NCBI GenBank assembly: GCA_965603495.1
Contig: CBFDDF010000010.1
Coordinates: 38,281-102,280, forward strand
Direction of reading: 5' to 3'
From: Thiomicrorhabdus sp965603495
GTDB lineage: Bacteria > Pseudomonadota > Gammaproteobacteria > Thiomicrospirales > Thiomicrospiraceae
Length of the DNA stretch: 64,000 nt
Shown piece after piece: positions 8,436-16,813 of this stretch. Below the pieces are notes generated by a model. It was not told the DNA's origin. It did no database searches and saw only the letters and a list, made by a program, of their open reading frames with translations. The translations under genes and the position numbers were made by a program. Numbering within the stretch: the first letter of the stretch is position 1; each line of letters begins with the position of its first letter.

Positions 8436-9041
8436 ATGAAACATTTAATGCACGCTAGCGTGATTACCGTATTAGTCGGTTTTTCTGGTCTTGTCCAAGC
8501 AGCTCCAGTCTTAACAGAAATTGCAAGTGATAACACTGCAATCATTAGTGATGGTCAAAGCTATGCTAAAACATTTAATCCAACAGGCTTTTCATTAAGT
8601 GATTTTACGGGTCTAAAGGTAACCTTTGAAATACAAGGTGATTATAATTATGTTCAAGATGAAAGCTTAAACTTTAAGATTGATGGTGGGCTTTATGAGT
8701 TTACTTTGAATATAGATACTGCTCAAGCGTTTACACCGATAAATTTTGATCCGGTTTTTGGGTCTGGGAATTACTACAGTTTGACAGGAACTTACAATAT
8801 TCTTGGTAGTGAGTGGCATGCTATTGCTGCAGATAACCAGCTAAATATCTCTTGGTTAAATACAGCTGCGGTAGAAAATATAGAGGGTATAGAAGGTGGT
8901 TACCCATTCTATTCTAGTGGAGATTTTGTTTCTTACTCTATTGCTGGGATTGCACCAGTGCCAGAGCCTTCTACCTATGCCCTTATGTTAGCCGGTCTAG
9001 GATTAGTTGGATTTATGGCAAATCGTCGTAGAAAAGTATAA
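8436..9041 (+). CDS. PEP-CTERM sorting-domain secreted protein
   Basis: 201 residues from the ATG at 8436, chosen because GGAG lies 8 bp upstream; an earlier in-frame ATG at 8415 lacks a site. A signal peptide (MKHLMHASVITVLVGFSGLVQA) precedes a beta-rich, Asp/Asn/Tyr-rich body with no known catalytic motif. The C-terminus is a textbook PEP-CTERM signal: VPEPST, a hydrophobic helix (YALMLAGLGLVGFMA) and a basic end (NRRRKV). Proteins of this type are cut by exosortase, which is usually tied to exopolysaccharide gene clusters. No exosortase is present in this window. Its promoter shares an operator-like site with the retention-module gene at 9707-10630. Confidence 0.88.
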   Translation: MKHLMHASVITVLVGFSGLVQAAPVLTEIASDNTAIISDGQSYAKTFNPTGFSLSDFTGLKVTFEIQGDYNYVQDESLNFKIDGGLYEFTLNIDTAQAFTPINFDPVFGSGNYYSLTGTYNILGSEWHAIAADNQLNISWLNTAAVENIEGIEGGYPFYSSGDFVSYSIAGIAPVPEPSTYALMLAGLGLVGFMANRRRKV

Positions 9042-9064
9042 ATTTAAGTTACAAAAATTGAATT

Positions 9065-9102
9065 AAAAAAGCCCTCCTTGCGTTGCAAGGGGGGCTTTTT
9101 TT
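9065..9102 (+). terminator. Terminator of the PEP-CTERM gene
   Basis: Stem AAAAGCCC(T)CCTTGC / GCAAGGGGGGCTTTT, followed by a long T-run, 24 bp after the stop. Confidence 0.88.
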
Positions 9103-9654
9103 TTCTAAAAATAGCTATTATATGCTTCACATTTATTTCTATTAAGTTCGTTTCCAAACAAAACCTTTTTACTTGTCCTGTGGAAAAATCATAATTTTGA
9201 TTAGTCAGATAACATTTAGATGAACAGAAGATGGTGGGTTTTTGCAGCGTGTACAGCAAGGAAATAGCGAGCGTTTATTGATTTGAAAAGGCAGGGGATT
9301 AACCCGTTCAGATTCGTTTAATTAATAAGTTCGCATAATCACTGTCTTGATCGTTTTAAATCAAGCTTTTTCTAAAGTAGATGAATCGTTCAATATAACT
9401 AACCCAATTTCAAGGTCGATGTTTATTAGCCTGGCTTATGCGTTTTTACAATAAATATATTGCCTCTAAACTAAAGGCCTTGTTAAGTTTAGAAGTGGTA
9501 AGCGATTTCTGATAGCCTTTGTATTTCTAAAAATTGCTTTTTGATATCCATCCTTTGGTGCTAATTCGAACGGAGCGTTTATTATTTCGGCGGGGTGTGG
9601 AAGAAAAAATACAGAAGTGCTATTTTAAGAAAACAGTTGTAAAAAGGACACAAA
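9103..9654. other. AT-rich intergenic stretch, no gene seen
   Basis: About 550 bp between two facing terminators of convergent genes. The minus-strand frame at 9044-9259 overlaps the terminator and has no ribosome-binding site or recognisable family, so I do not call it. No repeats stand out. Confidence 0.5.
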
Positions 9655-9678
9655 AAAACCGACTAGATTGCCGGTTTC
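9655..9678 (-). terminator. Terminator of the retention-module gene
   Basis: Minus-strand stem AAACCG / CGGTTT around a 12-nt loop, followed by seven T on the minus strand; 29 bp after the stop of the 9707-10630 gene. Confidence 0.7.
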
Positions 9679-9706
9679 TTTGAGTTGTATGTTTTATGAT
9701 TTTTTA

Positions 9707-10630
9707 TTAATCGCTGTAATAATCAGTAAGTTGACCATCAACAACAATCTGCCAAGAATCGTTGATTCCATTTAGAGCTTGAGTGTGAATATCAACATAA
9801 ATAGTGCTGATATCTCCACCTGCATCACCGCCATTTGAATCAACAGTAATGATGGTTTTGTCTTCACCTTGGATAGTGACTTCTTCAAATTGGAGGTATT
9901 GATCTAAATCATTTCCACTGACCGTGCCTTCAATAAGGTCTGATAAAATAAGAAAATCATCATCGAACGCATAATTAGTGATACAGGTTGTGCCACCTAG
10001 GACCAAAGTAAAGTCAATAATATCAACTTCACTTTGACCTCCTGGATAAAGCACACCAAAGAAATCTGCAGAATCGGTACCTGCAATTTCTTTATCGCAT
10101 AATAGTGGTTCTTCTGGTGGTGGTTCTTCTGGAGGTACAATAACGGCTAACGGTTCTACAAAAATAGGATCTTGAGTTTCCGCCAAAATAACTGGAGCCG
10201 TTGCTGTATCAAAGCCGCTAGTAACTTCACCTTCTAGGCCTAAACGATCTACTGTGTTTAATAGGCCTGCATTGGCACTTGAATTTGGGGTTGCTTCTCC
10301 ACCGGCTGCCGTAGCTTCAAGGGCATCAAAGTTACCTTGCAAAACAGCAAGTTGTAATGCTTCAACATCAACGGCACCTTCTGTCGCTGAGTCAGTCATA
10401 GCCGCTGTGCCAATGACATCTTCATTGAGGACCATTTGCATATCACGCCCCAGTGTCAGTAAATCACCGTTGGTAAGGTTGAGCGTGATATTTCCGTCAA
10501 GGGAGGTCATGATGATATCATCTGCAAATACTTTATCACCCTGCTTTAAGGCGGTTACAGCACCAGTGATTGGATCTTTAGCTTGAACCAATCCTGTGAT
10601 AGTAGTGACTTTTCCAGCAAGAGTAGGCAT
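9707..10630 (-). CDS. Short protein with adhesin-type retention module and type I secretion-like C-terminus
   Basis: 307 residues. Residues 1-140 match the N-terminal retention module of large LapA/BapA-type RTX adhesins. Visible parts are GKVTTITGLVQA, the LKQGDKVFADDII step, LTNGDLLTLGRD, the LATAAGG-type stretch (ALEATAAGGEATP) and the closing SGFDT. That module normally plugs the outer-membrane TolC-like pore so the adhesin stays on the surface. A Pro/Glu-rich linker (165-176) leads straight to a C-terminal domain (about 180-307). Its FLILSDLIEG, LDQYLQFEEV and TIITVDSNG segments resemble the VC_A0849-type type I secretion target domain. The hundreds to thousands of residues of Ig-like or RTX repeats normally between these ends are absent, and no calcium-binding nonapeptides are seen. 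The start is supported by GGAG 8 bp upstream. No LapBCE-type secretion genes are nearby. Confidence 0.8.
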   Translation of the reverse strand: MPTLAGKVTTITGLVQAKDPITGAVTALKQGDKVFADDIIMTSLDGNITLNLTNGDLLTLGRDMQMVLNEDVIGTAAMTDSATEGAVDVEALQLAVLQGNFDALEATAAGGEATPNSSANAGLLNTVDRLGLEGEVTSGFDTATAPVILAETQDPIFVEPLAVIVPPEEPPPEEPLLCDKEIAGTDSADFFGVLYPGGQSEVDIIDFTLVLGGTTCITNYAFDDDFLILSDLIEGTVSGNDLDQYLQFEEVTIQGEDKTIITVDSNGGDAGGDISTIYVDIHTQALNGINDSWQIVVDGQLTDYYSD

Positions 10631-10675
10631 ACCGTTTCTCCATTAACTTATAAGGAATTTGTTTGAATAATGTCT

Positions 10676-10681
10676 ATTATA
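10676..10681 (-). promoter_or_regulatory. -10 box for the retention-module gene
   Basis: TATAAT on the minus strand, 45 bp upstream of the ATG. The hexamer 17 bp further upstream (GTACCT) is not a -35 consensus and abuts operator site 2, which suggests activator dependence. Confidence 0.5.
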
Positions 10682-10703
10682 CGTATTTTTTACTTTTTAG
10701 GTA

Positions 10704-10719
10704 CTGTACCTAAGGACAG
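10704..10719 (-). promoter_or_regulatory. Operator-like 16-mer, site 2, upstream of the retention-module gene
   Basis: Plus-strand CTGTACCTAAGGACAG. It ends 22 nt from the -10 box, nearly the same placement as site 1 (23 nt). Fits consensus CTGTMCYTRAGKACAG together with sites 1 and 3. Confidence 0.55.
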
Positions 10720-11428
10720 TTTTGTCAAAAATATTGAAGTCTGTTTATCACGCTGATGTGATAGGTTTCAACATTAAATCAATAACTTACTTGCAAGTTA
10801 AGTTTAAACGATTGTGGTTTTTTTACAAGTTCTTTTACGCTTTTATACTGATTGATATCAAGGTTATATAGTTATAGCCATTTGAAGACTGCTATTCAGC
10901 GTTAAATTCAGGTGAATTTGATTTCTACGATTGAATCGTAAAATGTCATTTTTATATGGACATTCTGCGTATTATTAACAGATTAACAGTTTTTTAATTG
11001 TAGTCGATGAATCTAGATATATTCATTCAGACGTTGGTTTTTCGGTAGTTTTTCATAGTGTAGAAGCATGTTATTGATTTGAAGCAGCTCCAGTCATAAT
11101 TTCCAGTTAGGGACCAATCTAGAGCAACTTGTTTGTGATATTGGGAAAATAATTTTGTGGATTATTTTTGGGTAATATTTTAAACGAATCTAAGCCTATT
11201 CGATTATACCAGAGTGTTTTCGGTGGTTTTTTATGGGCATATAATTGATTTAACGCAATTTTAGTTAAAGATTTTACGGTGTGTTTAATCAGTGTTTTAT
11301 CTTAGCCTAGCTCTTTTTATTGAAAAGGGTACAATGAAATTTAGATATTAAATTATCTTTAACATTATATTTTGGGTTATCAAGTAATTGGTAGCGAATT
11401 GAATAAATGATTGTACGGAGAGTGGATT
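10720..11428. other. Long AT-rich intergenic region, no gene seen
   Basis: About 700 bp between divergent genes. No supported reading frame, terminator or repeat. It may carry upstream control elements for the Host_attach-type gene, but I see no clear -35/-10 pair. Confidence 0.45.
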
Positions 11429-11872
11429 ATGAAACCAGTATGGATTCTTGTTGCAGATAGTAGTCAGGCGCGTATTTTTAGCGCAGAAAATTCACAAGCA
11501 GATTTGATAGAAATTGAAACATTGTTTCATCCAGAAGGGCGTTTGCACGAGCAGAATATGGACAGTGACTTGCCAGGCAAAAATAGTGGCTCACAAGGGG
11601 CTGGTGGGCATGCTTATAGCGATGAAAACTCTCCGAAAGAGCAAGAAGAAATTAATTTTGCCCTCCGTGTTGCAAATCATTTATCAGATGAATTAAATCA
11701 AAATAAGTATGAGCGACTCTATATGGTCGCCGCGCCGGCTTTTTTGGGAGATTTGCGCAATGCCATTTCTACTCGAGTCGAAAAGCATGTTGCTTTTAGT
11801 TTGGGTAAAAATATTGTGACGTTGTCGCCAGAAGATATTAGGGCTTATTTACCGTTGTCATTAGCTTCATAG
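11429..11872 (+). CDS. Host_attach / baeRF-type protein (archaeal release factor-like fold)
   Basis: 147 residues from the ATG at 11429, preferred because GGAG lies 8 bp upstream; a TTG at 11411 would add six residues. The start KPVWILVADSSQARIF, the central GKNSGSQGAGGHAY, a helix with KEQEEINFALRVANHL, and RLYMVAAPAFLGDLR followed by LSPEDIRAYL match the family annotated as host attachment protein. That family is now seen as bacterial relatives of archaeal/eukaryotic release factor 1. The name comes from plant-associated bacteria and should not be read as function here. It is probably cytosolic; no signal peptide. Monocistronic, with its own terminator. Confidence 0.85.
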   Translation: MKPVWILVADSSQARIFSAENSQADLIEIETLFHPEGRLHEQNMDSDLPGKNSGSQGAGGHAYSDENSPKEQEEINFALRVANHLSDELNQNKYERLYMVAAPAFLGDLRNAISTRVEKHVAFSLGKNIVTLSPEDIRAYLPLSLAS

Positions 11873-11918
11873 TAAGTAAATCGCAACTGTAAAAATAGAA
11901 CCTAGCGATAGGGCATAA

Positions 11919-11948
11919 AAAAACCGCTGATAAAACAGCGGTTTTTTG
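11919..11948 (+). terminator. Terminator of the Host_attach-type gene
   Basis: Stem AAACCGCTG / CAGCGGTTT with loop ATAAAA, followed by TTTTTT; about 45 bp after the stop. The A-run on the left makes it usable in both directions, but the minus-strand phnA-like gene ends 40 bp further right. Confidence 0.85.
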
Positions 11949-11986
11949 GTTTTTAAAGCGCACTCATTGAAGCCGACTTTAAAAAT

Positions 11987-12559
11987 TTAAGCCTTCTTTA
12001 GAAAGGCTGAAATTAGCACGATTTGTGTGCCATTGACCTTGCCTTCAATGTGTAAAGGGTTGTCGGTAAGGTGAATGCCTCTGACGACAGTGCCGCGTTT
12101 AGCGGTGAAGTTAGCGCCTTTAACGACTAGGTCTTTAATTAAAGTAACATTGTCACCTTCTTGAAGAATTGCACCGTTACTGTCTTTAGTTGGTTCATTA
12201 TCATTATCCGACTCTGTAGCTAATCCTGCATCCGCCCAAGCTTTGGTTTCATCGTCTAGGTACATCATGTCTAGTAGGTCTTGCGGCCAACCTTCACCAC
12301 GCAAGCTGTGCAATAAACGGTATGACATAACTTGTACGGCAGGGACAGTAGACCACATGCTGTCATTCAAGCAACGCCAGTGATTTGAATCCATCGTTGC
12401 GGAATCTTCAATTTGGCTTTTGCATGTACCACATACTAGAATGGCTTGTTCAGCTGAACCATCGGAAGGCGCAACCTCCATAACACTTAAACCTTCTTCT
12501 GCGCCACAAAGCTCACACTTGTTGCCACTACGGTTTTTTAAAGTTTCTTCAATGCTCAT
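11987..12559 (-). CDS. yjdM: PhnA/YjdM zinc-ribbon protein
   Basis: 190 residues. The N-terminal zinc ribbon has two CxxC pairs (C15/C18 and C43/C46). A middle helical part includes SLRGEGWPQDLLDMMYL. The C-terminal SH3-like PhnA domain (about 125-190) includes GNVTLIKDL-like LQEGDNVTLIKDL, VKGANFTAKRGTVVRGI and LISAFLKKA. The family was named for alkylphosphonate use but has no proven role in it; E. coli YjdM is outside the C-P lyase operon. An acidic insert (TESDNDNEPTKDS) joins the two domains. It is a single gene, convergent with the Host_attach-type gene. Confidence 0.88.
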   Translation of the reverse strand: MSIEETLKNRSGNKCELCGAEEGLSVMEVAPSDGSAEQAILVCGTCKSQIEDSATMDSNHWRCLNDSMWSTVPAVQVMSYRLLHSLRGEGWPQDLLDMMYLDDETKAWADAGLATESDNDNEPTKDSNGAILQEGDNVTLIKDLVVKGANFTAKRGTVVRGIHLTDNPLHIEGKVNGTQIVLISAFLKKA

Positions 12560-12709
12560 AATTTTTACTCGCTTTTAATCAGGTTGTTGGTCGATGCTTG
12601 GAGCCGTTAGCAAGTTAGAATCAACCGTTAAATTTTGTGTGCATATTATGCCTTTATTTGAGCCAAAAATCTGCAACAGTTGGGTTGTTATCTAGTATCT
12701 TGTGGAGTT

Positions 12710-12731
12710 ATTCTGTCCTTAAGGACAGAAT
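12710..12731. promoter_or_regulatory. Perfect 22-bp palindrome containing operator-like 16-mer, site 3
   Basis: Core CTGTCCTTAAGGACAG (12713-12728), extended by TT/AA and A/T on both sides to a perfect inverted repeat. It fits the same 16-bp consensus as sites 1 and 2. It lies between the divergent yjdM-like and cbpA-like genes; which one it serves is unclear. A TATATT at 12746 is 17 nt downstream on the plus strand. Confidence 0.5.
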
Positions 12732-12752
12732 TCTAAAAGCGTTTTTATATTG

Positions 12753-12764
12753 AACAGGCCTGGT
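12753..12764. repeat. Iterated palindrome, 11/12 copy
   Basis: AACAGGCCTGGT, intergenic, 22 bp right of the 22-bp operator-like palindrome. Confidence 0.75.
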
Positions 12765-12918
12765 TAGTGCATTTAGATAGAGTTGCTCTATTTTTACTGG
12801 GTTTTGGCTTTTGTTTTGTCCGTTCTGCGGTTAAAATTTGGATTGGTCAGTTAATAGTTTTGGATGCATCAAAGAGTGCTTGGATGATGGTTGCTTCATA
12901 TATTGAATAGTGCATACG

Positions 12919-13770
12919 ATGAATAGTACATACGATTTATCAATCGATTACTTTGCCGTTCTCGGCGTGCATTATGGCGCTTGTGAGAAAACGGTAAAGA
13001 TGATGTATCGCAAAATGGCGCGACGTTATCATCCCGATGTATCAACCATTCACGATGCGCAAAAAAGGTTTCAAGATATTTCTGCCGCTTATGAAATTTT
13101 AAAGAAACATCGTGATGCTTATTGTAGGGATCATGAACGTCATAAAAAGACTGCTTCAAGCCATCGAAGCCAGGCAAAATCGCAACCCGATTCTGCCGCG
13201 AGTAAAGCTCGTTACTCTGGACCATCGTCAAATTCCGACTCCCATTCCGACTCCCATTCTGACTATCGACAGCAATCAGAGGGCTATTCTCGGCAAACTT
13301 ACCGAGCACAAAAACCGATAGATGGGAAAGATCGAGTCATTACTTACCCTTTGACATTGCGTTATGCGATTCGTTTACTCAAATTAGGTTCTTTTTATAT
13401 TCCCGGTTTAAAGGTCAAAATGAAATTTACCCGTGAAGCTTTTGAGGGCAAAACGTTCCGCCTGGAAGGTAAAGGTTATAGCGGCCTTTTTGGTGGTAAA
13501 AAGGGCGATTTTTTAGTGCGCTTTAATATTAAATTAGACAGTGTAAAGTATCAGCTGGAAGGTGGTGATATTTACGGCGTGTTTTCAGTACCGACCGTGC
13601 TTTTACAAGAGGGTAAAAGACTCGAGTTAGAGTCACCAAGTGGTCGGTTAGATTTTACTGTGCCGATGTCTTATTCGCCGAACGATTATATTAAAGTGCA
13701 GGCAATGGGTTTGCCTGCAGATGAGTTACTGCCCGTCGGTGATTTCTATGCACGTTTGGTGATGGTATAA
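12919..13770 (+). CDS. DnaJ/CbpA-like J-domain co-chaperone
   Basis: 283 residues from the ATG at 12919; a GTG at 12910 is an alternative and neither has a strong ribosome-binding site. The J domain spans about 9-70 with the essential HPD at 38-40 (RRYHPDVS). A hydrophilic linker of about 55 residues rich in Ser, Asp and His follows, encoded partly by 12-bp tandem repeats near 13235-13262. Residues about 125-283 form a DnaJ C-terminal substrate-binding domain (FRLEGKGYSGLFGGKKGDFLVRF). There is no CxxCxGxG zinc finger, which makes it a CbpA/type II protein. It would stimulate DnaK ATPase; the E. coli homologue also binds DNA. No cbpM modulator follows it. CbpA identity is likely but the N-terminus is unusual. 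Confidence 0.8.
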   Translation: MNSTYDLSIDYFAVLGVHYGACEKTVKMMYRKMARRYHPDVSTIHDAQKRFQDISAAYEILKKHRDAYCRDHERHKKTASSHRSQAKSQPDSAASKARYSGPSSNSDSHSDSHSDYRQQSEGYSRQTYRAQKPIDGKDRVITYPLTLRYAIRLLKLGSFYIPGLKVKMKFTREAFEGKTFRLEGKGYSGLFGGKKGDFLVRFNIKLDSVKYQLEGGDIYGVFSVPTVLLQEGKRLELESPSGRLDFTVPMSYSPNDYIKVQAMGLPADELLPVGDFYARLVMV

Positions 13771-14013
13771 AGGGTTTTATAGCGTTTATACTTAATTTCT
13801 AAGGCTTGCATCAGTGGAAAGAGGCCAGTTTGAGGTGCTTGAAAAGTCTCTACTTGCCTATATAAATAGATAAACTTATTTAAGATTACGATTTTATCGC
13901 TGAATTGACCCATGGTAGGTTCCTTTTGAGAGCCTGTATTAGACGGGGGTATTGAAGTAAAATAGATTCGACAATAATAACCGTAAGATAATTACAAACA
14001 GAAAAGGTTTTGA

Positions 14014-14331
14014 ATGCCCCATTCACATGAATATGACGACGGTAATTTACTGTTAGAAACAGCTAAACCCAAAGTGGAACTTCCAAAACGCTATCAAGTT
14101 GTTTTATTAAATGACGATTACACTCCTATGGATTTTGTAGTGGATGTCTTACAGCGGTTTTTTGGTTTAGACGAACAGAAAGCTGGCATGATTATGATGG
14201 CTGTTCATCGCGATGGCAAAGGCGTCTGTGGGGTCTTTAGTCGCGAAATAGCTGAGATGAAAGTACAACAAGTAAACAGTTATTCTCGTGAAAATAAACA
14301 TCCGTTGATGTGTCAGTTGGAGGTCGCTTAA
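14014..14331 (+). CDS. clpS: ATP-dependent Clp protease adaptor ClpS
   Basis: 105 residues. The conserved ClpS core is intact: YQVVLLNDDYTPMDFVVDVL near 27-46, then a helix with FGLDEQKA, MMAVHRDGKG and VCGVFSREIAEMK. The family binds N-degron residues (Leu, Phe, Tyr, Trp) in a pocket framed by the NDD and H motifs and delivers substrates to ClpA. The clpA start follows 1 nt after its stop, so the two are translationally coupled. aat, which makes N-degrons, is in the same window at 21102-21878. AAAAGG precedes the ATG. Confidence 0.96.
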   Translation: MPHSHEYDDGNLLLETAKPKVELPKRYQVVLLNDDYTPMDFVVDVLQRFFGLDEQKAGMIMMAVHRDGKGVCGVFSREIAEMKVQQVNSYSRENKHPLMCQLEVA

Positions 14332-14332
14332 T

Positions 14333-16573
14333 ATGTTGAGTAAAGAACTACAAATGACGTTGAGTAATGCATTCAGTGTTGCACATGAGTATGAGCATGA
14401 ATTTGTCACGTTAGAGCATCTTTTGTTAGAGTTGTTGGGCGTGCCTGCAGTACAAGAAGTAATCGTCGCCTGTGGCGCTGAAATATCCTTGATTGAAGAA
14501 GGCCTTGAGCGTTTTCTCGAGTCTGAGATGATTAGTCGTAAGCCAGATGAGCTTCAGCCAACTATGAGTTTTCAGCGTGTGATTGAACGTGCTATTTATC
14601 TGGTGCAGTCGAATGGCTACCCTGAGGTTACTCCCGTTCACGTACTGGCATCTCTGTATGCAGAACAAGATTCACAAGCGGTTTATCTATTAGAAAGTAA
14701 TGGCGTTGAGCGTGTGGATGTATTGAGTTATTTGTCGCACGGTGTAACTGCCTCAGAAGCAGATGACTTCTTACCTGCAACTCCAGATTCTGAAGGTGCT
14801 GCAGAGCTTGGAGAAGATTCAGAACCTAAAAAGTCTCCTTTAGAGGCTTACACGACGAATTTGAATGCTGAGGTGGTATTGGGTCGAATCGATCCTATTA
14901 TCGGTCGTGAATGGGAATTGAATCGAACCTTAGAAATACTGAGTCGTCGTCGTAAAAACAATCCATTATTGGTGGGTGAGCCTGGTGTTGGAAAAACTGC
15001 CGTTGCGGAAGGTTTAGCCTATCAAATTGTTCATAGCCAAGTACCGGATTTATTAAGTGATGCAGTGGTCTATAGTTTGGATATGGGCGCCTTATTAGCC
15101 GGTACGCGTTACCGTGGTGATTTTGAGAAGCGTTTTAAAGCTTTGTTAACTGATTTAGAAGCGCAGCCACATGCGATTTTATTTATTGATGAAATTCATA
15201 CAGTGATTGGTGCTGGTGCGGTGCAAGGCGGTGCGATGGATGCCTCTAATTTGATGAAGCCTGCCTTGTCATCCGGTAAAATTCGTTGCATGGGCGCCAC
15301 AACCTATGAAGAGTTTAGAGGGGTGTTTGAGAAAGATCGTGCCTTGGCGCGTCGTTTCCAAAAGGTCGATGTCAAAGAGCCATCAATTCAAGAGACCTTT
15401 GATATTCTAAAGGGCTTAAAAACTAAGTACGAAGATCACCATCATGTTAAATATACCTTGCCAGCCCTTAAAGAAGCAGTCGCACTGTCGGCACGTTATT
15501 TAACCGATAGGCATCTGCCTGATAAAGCGATTGATGTGATTGACGAAGCAGGTGCCAAACAAGCATTGGCGATTGCTAGTAAGCGTAAAAAACAGATTGG
15601 TGTGCCTGAGATACAGCAGGTCATTGCCAGTATTGCACGCATTCCAGTTGCGCAGATTACCCAGAAAGAGAAAGATAAATTACATGACTTGGGCGACAAC
15701 CTTAAGCGGGTTGTATTTGGACAGGATCATGCCGTTGATCAATTAACGTCTGCAATTAGATTGTCACGTTCAGGACTGTCTGATCCTAATAAGCCGACGG
15801 GTTCATTTCTGTTTTCTGGGCCGACAGGGGTTGGTAAAACTGAACTGACACAACAGTTAGCCAAGCACCTAGGTGTGGAGATGCTGCGTTTTGATATGTC
15901 GGAGTATATGGAACGTCATACAGTGTCACGTTTGATTGGCGCGCCTCCTGGTTATGTAGGTTATGACCAAGGTGGTTTATTAACCGAAGCGGTGAGTAAG
16001 CATCCTCATGCGGTCGTGTTGCTGGATGAAATCGAAAAAGCCCATCCAGATGTTTTCAATATTTTATTGCAAGTCATGGATCACGGTACCTTAACGGATA
16101 ATAACGGACGCAAGGCGGACTTTAGAAATGTCATCTTAATTATGACCTCTAATGTGGGCGCTGAGCAGATGGCACGCTCTAGTATGGGCTTCTCGGTACA
16201 AGACCATACGATGGATTTTGATTCAGAGTTGAAGAAAGTCTTCACCCCAGAATTCCGTAATCGTTTAGATGGCGTGATACAGTTTCATCGTCTCACTGAG
16301 GCTTCTATGGGGTCGGTTGTTAATAAGTTTATTTATGGACTCGAGAATGCATTGGCAGAGAAAAAAGTGACTTTAAAAGTCACTGACAGTGCGCGTTCTT
16401 GGTTGGCCAAAAATGGCTATGATCCATTGATGGGTGCAAGACCGATGGCACGCCTAATTCAAGAAAAGGTGAAGCAGCCTCTGGCCGATAAATTACTGTT
16501 TGGTGATTTACAGAAGGGCGGTGAGATTGTGGTGGATTGTGAAGAGGATGTCTTAACCTTTAATAAGGTTTAG
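14333..16573 (+). CDS. clpA: ATP-dependent Clp protease ATP-binding subunit ClpA
   Basis: 746 residues, the usual ClpA length. A Clp N-domain (1-150) is followed by an acidic linker and two AAA+ modules. Module one has Walker A GEPGVGKT at 215-222 and Walker B AILFIDEIHT near 281. Module two has Walker A GPTGVGKT near 496 and Walker B VVLLDEIEKAHPD, with the sensor region GARPMARLIQ near the C-terminus. ClpA hexamers unfold proteins and feed them to ClpP, with specificity tuned by ClpS encoded 1 nt upstream. No clpP gene is in the window. A strong terminator follows. Confidence 0.97.
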   Translation: MLSKELQMTLSNAFSVAHEYEHEFVTLEHLLLELLGVPAVQEVIVACGAEISLIEEGLERFLESEMISRKPDELQPTMSFQRVIERAIYLVQSNGYPEVTPVHVLASLYAEQDSQAVYLLESNGVERVDVLSYLSHGVTASEADDFLPATPDSEGAAELGEDSEPKKSPLEAYTTNLNAEVVLGRIDPIIGREWELNRTLEILSRRRKNNPLLVGEPGVGKTAVAEGLAYQIVHSQVPDLLSDAVVYSLDMGALLAGTRYRGDFEKRFKALLTDLEAQPHAILFIDEIHTVIGAGAVQGGAMDASNLMKPALSSGKIRCMGATTYEEFRGVFEKDRALARRFQKVDVKEPSIQETFDILKGLKTKYEDHHHVKYTLPALKEAVALSARYLTDRHLPDKAIDVIDEAGAKQALAIASKRKKQIGVPEIQQVIASIARIPVAQITQKEKDKLHDLGDNLKRVVFGQDHAVDQLTSAIRLSRSGLSDPNKPTGSFLFSGPTGVGKTELTQQLAKHLGVEMLRFDMSEYMERHTVSRLIGAPPGYVGYDQGGLLTEAVSKHPHAVVLLDEIEKAHPDVFNILLQVMDHGTLTDNNGRKADFRNVILIMTSNVGAEQMARSSMGFSVQDHTMDFDSELKKVFTPEFRNRLDGVIQFHRLTEASMGSVVNKFIYGLENALAEKKVTLKVTDSARSWLAKNGYDPLMGARPMARLIQEKVKQPLADKLLFGDLQKGGEIVVDCEEDVLTFNKV

Positions 16574-16623
16574 TCTTCTGCATGGCGCCTAAATTTCTTT
16601 TAACAAAGTACTCAAGCCGAGAT

Positions 16624-16657
16624 AACCCCAGTCGTGATTTCATGACTGGGGTTTTTT
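16624..16657 (+). terminator. Terminator of clpS-clpA
   Basis: Stem AACCCCAGTC / GACTGGGGTT closing on GTGATTTCAT, followed by seven T; about 50 bp after clpA. Confidence 0.9.
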
Positions 16658-16708
16658 TATGTCTGTAGATTGGATAAGAAGGTATTAAAAAGTTGGCATG
16701 TCAGAAAG

Positions 16709-16746
16709 CAAAAAGCCCCTTAATGAAGATGCATTAAGAGGCTTGA
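16709..16746 (-). terminator. Terminator of infA
   Basis: Minus-strand stem AGCCTCTTAAT / ATTAAGGGGCT with loop GCATCTTC, followed by TTTTT; about 70 bp after the infA stop. Confidence 0.8.
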
Positions 16747-16813
16747 GGCGTTCTATGGATTCCAGGTATTTACCGCTTCGCTAAACATGACGTTCATCAA
16801 AGCCTCGCTGGAA

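Noticed and set aside
9044..9259. Minus-strand frame of 71 codons after the PEP-CTERM gene
   Set aside because: Overlaps the terminator, has no ribosome-binding site and shows Phe/Lys/Cys-rich AT-driven composition.
12896..13309. Minus-strand 137-codon frame over the cbpA-like gene
   Set aside because: Antisense shadow of the J domain and its repetitive linker; no ribosome-binding site.
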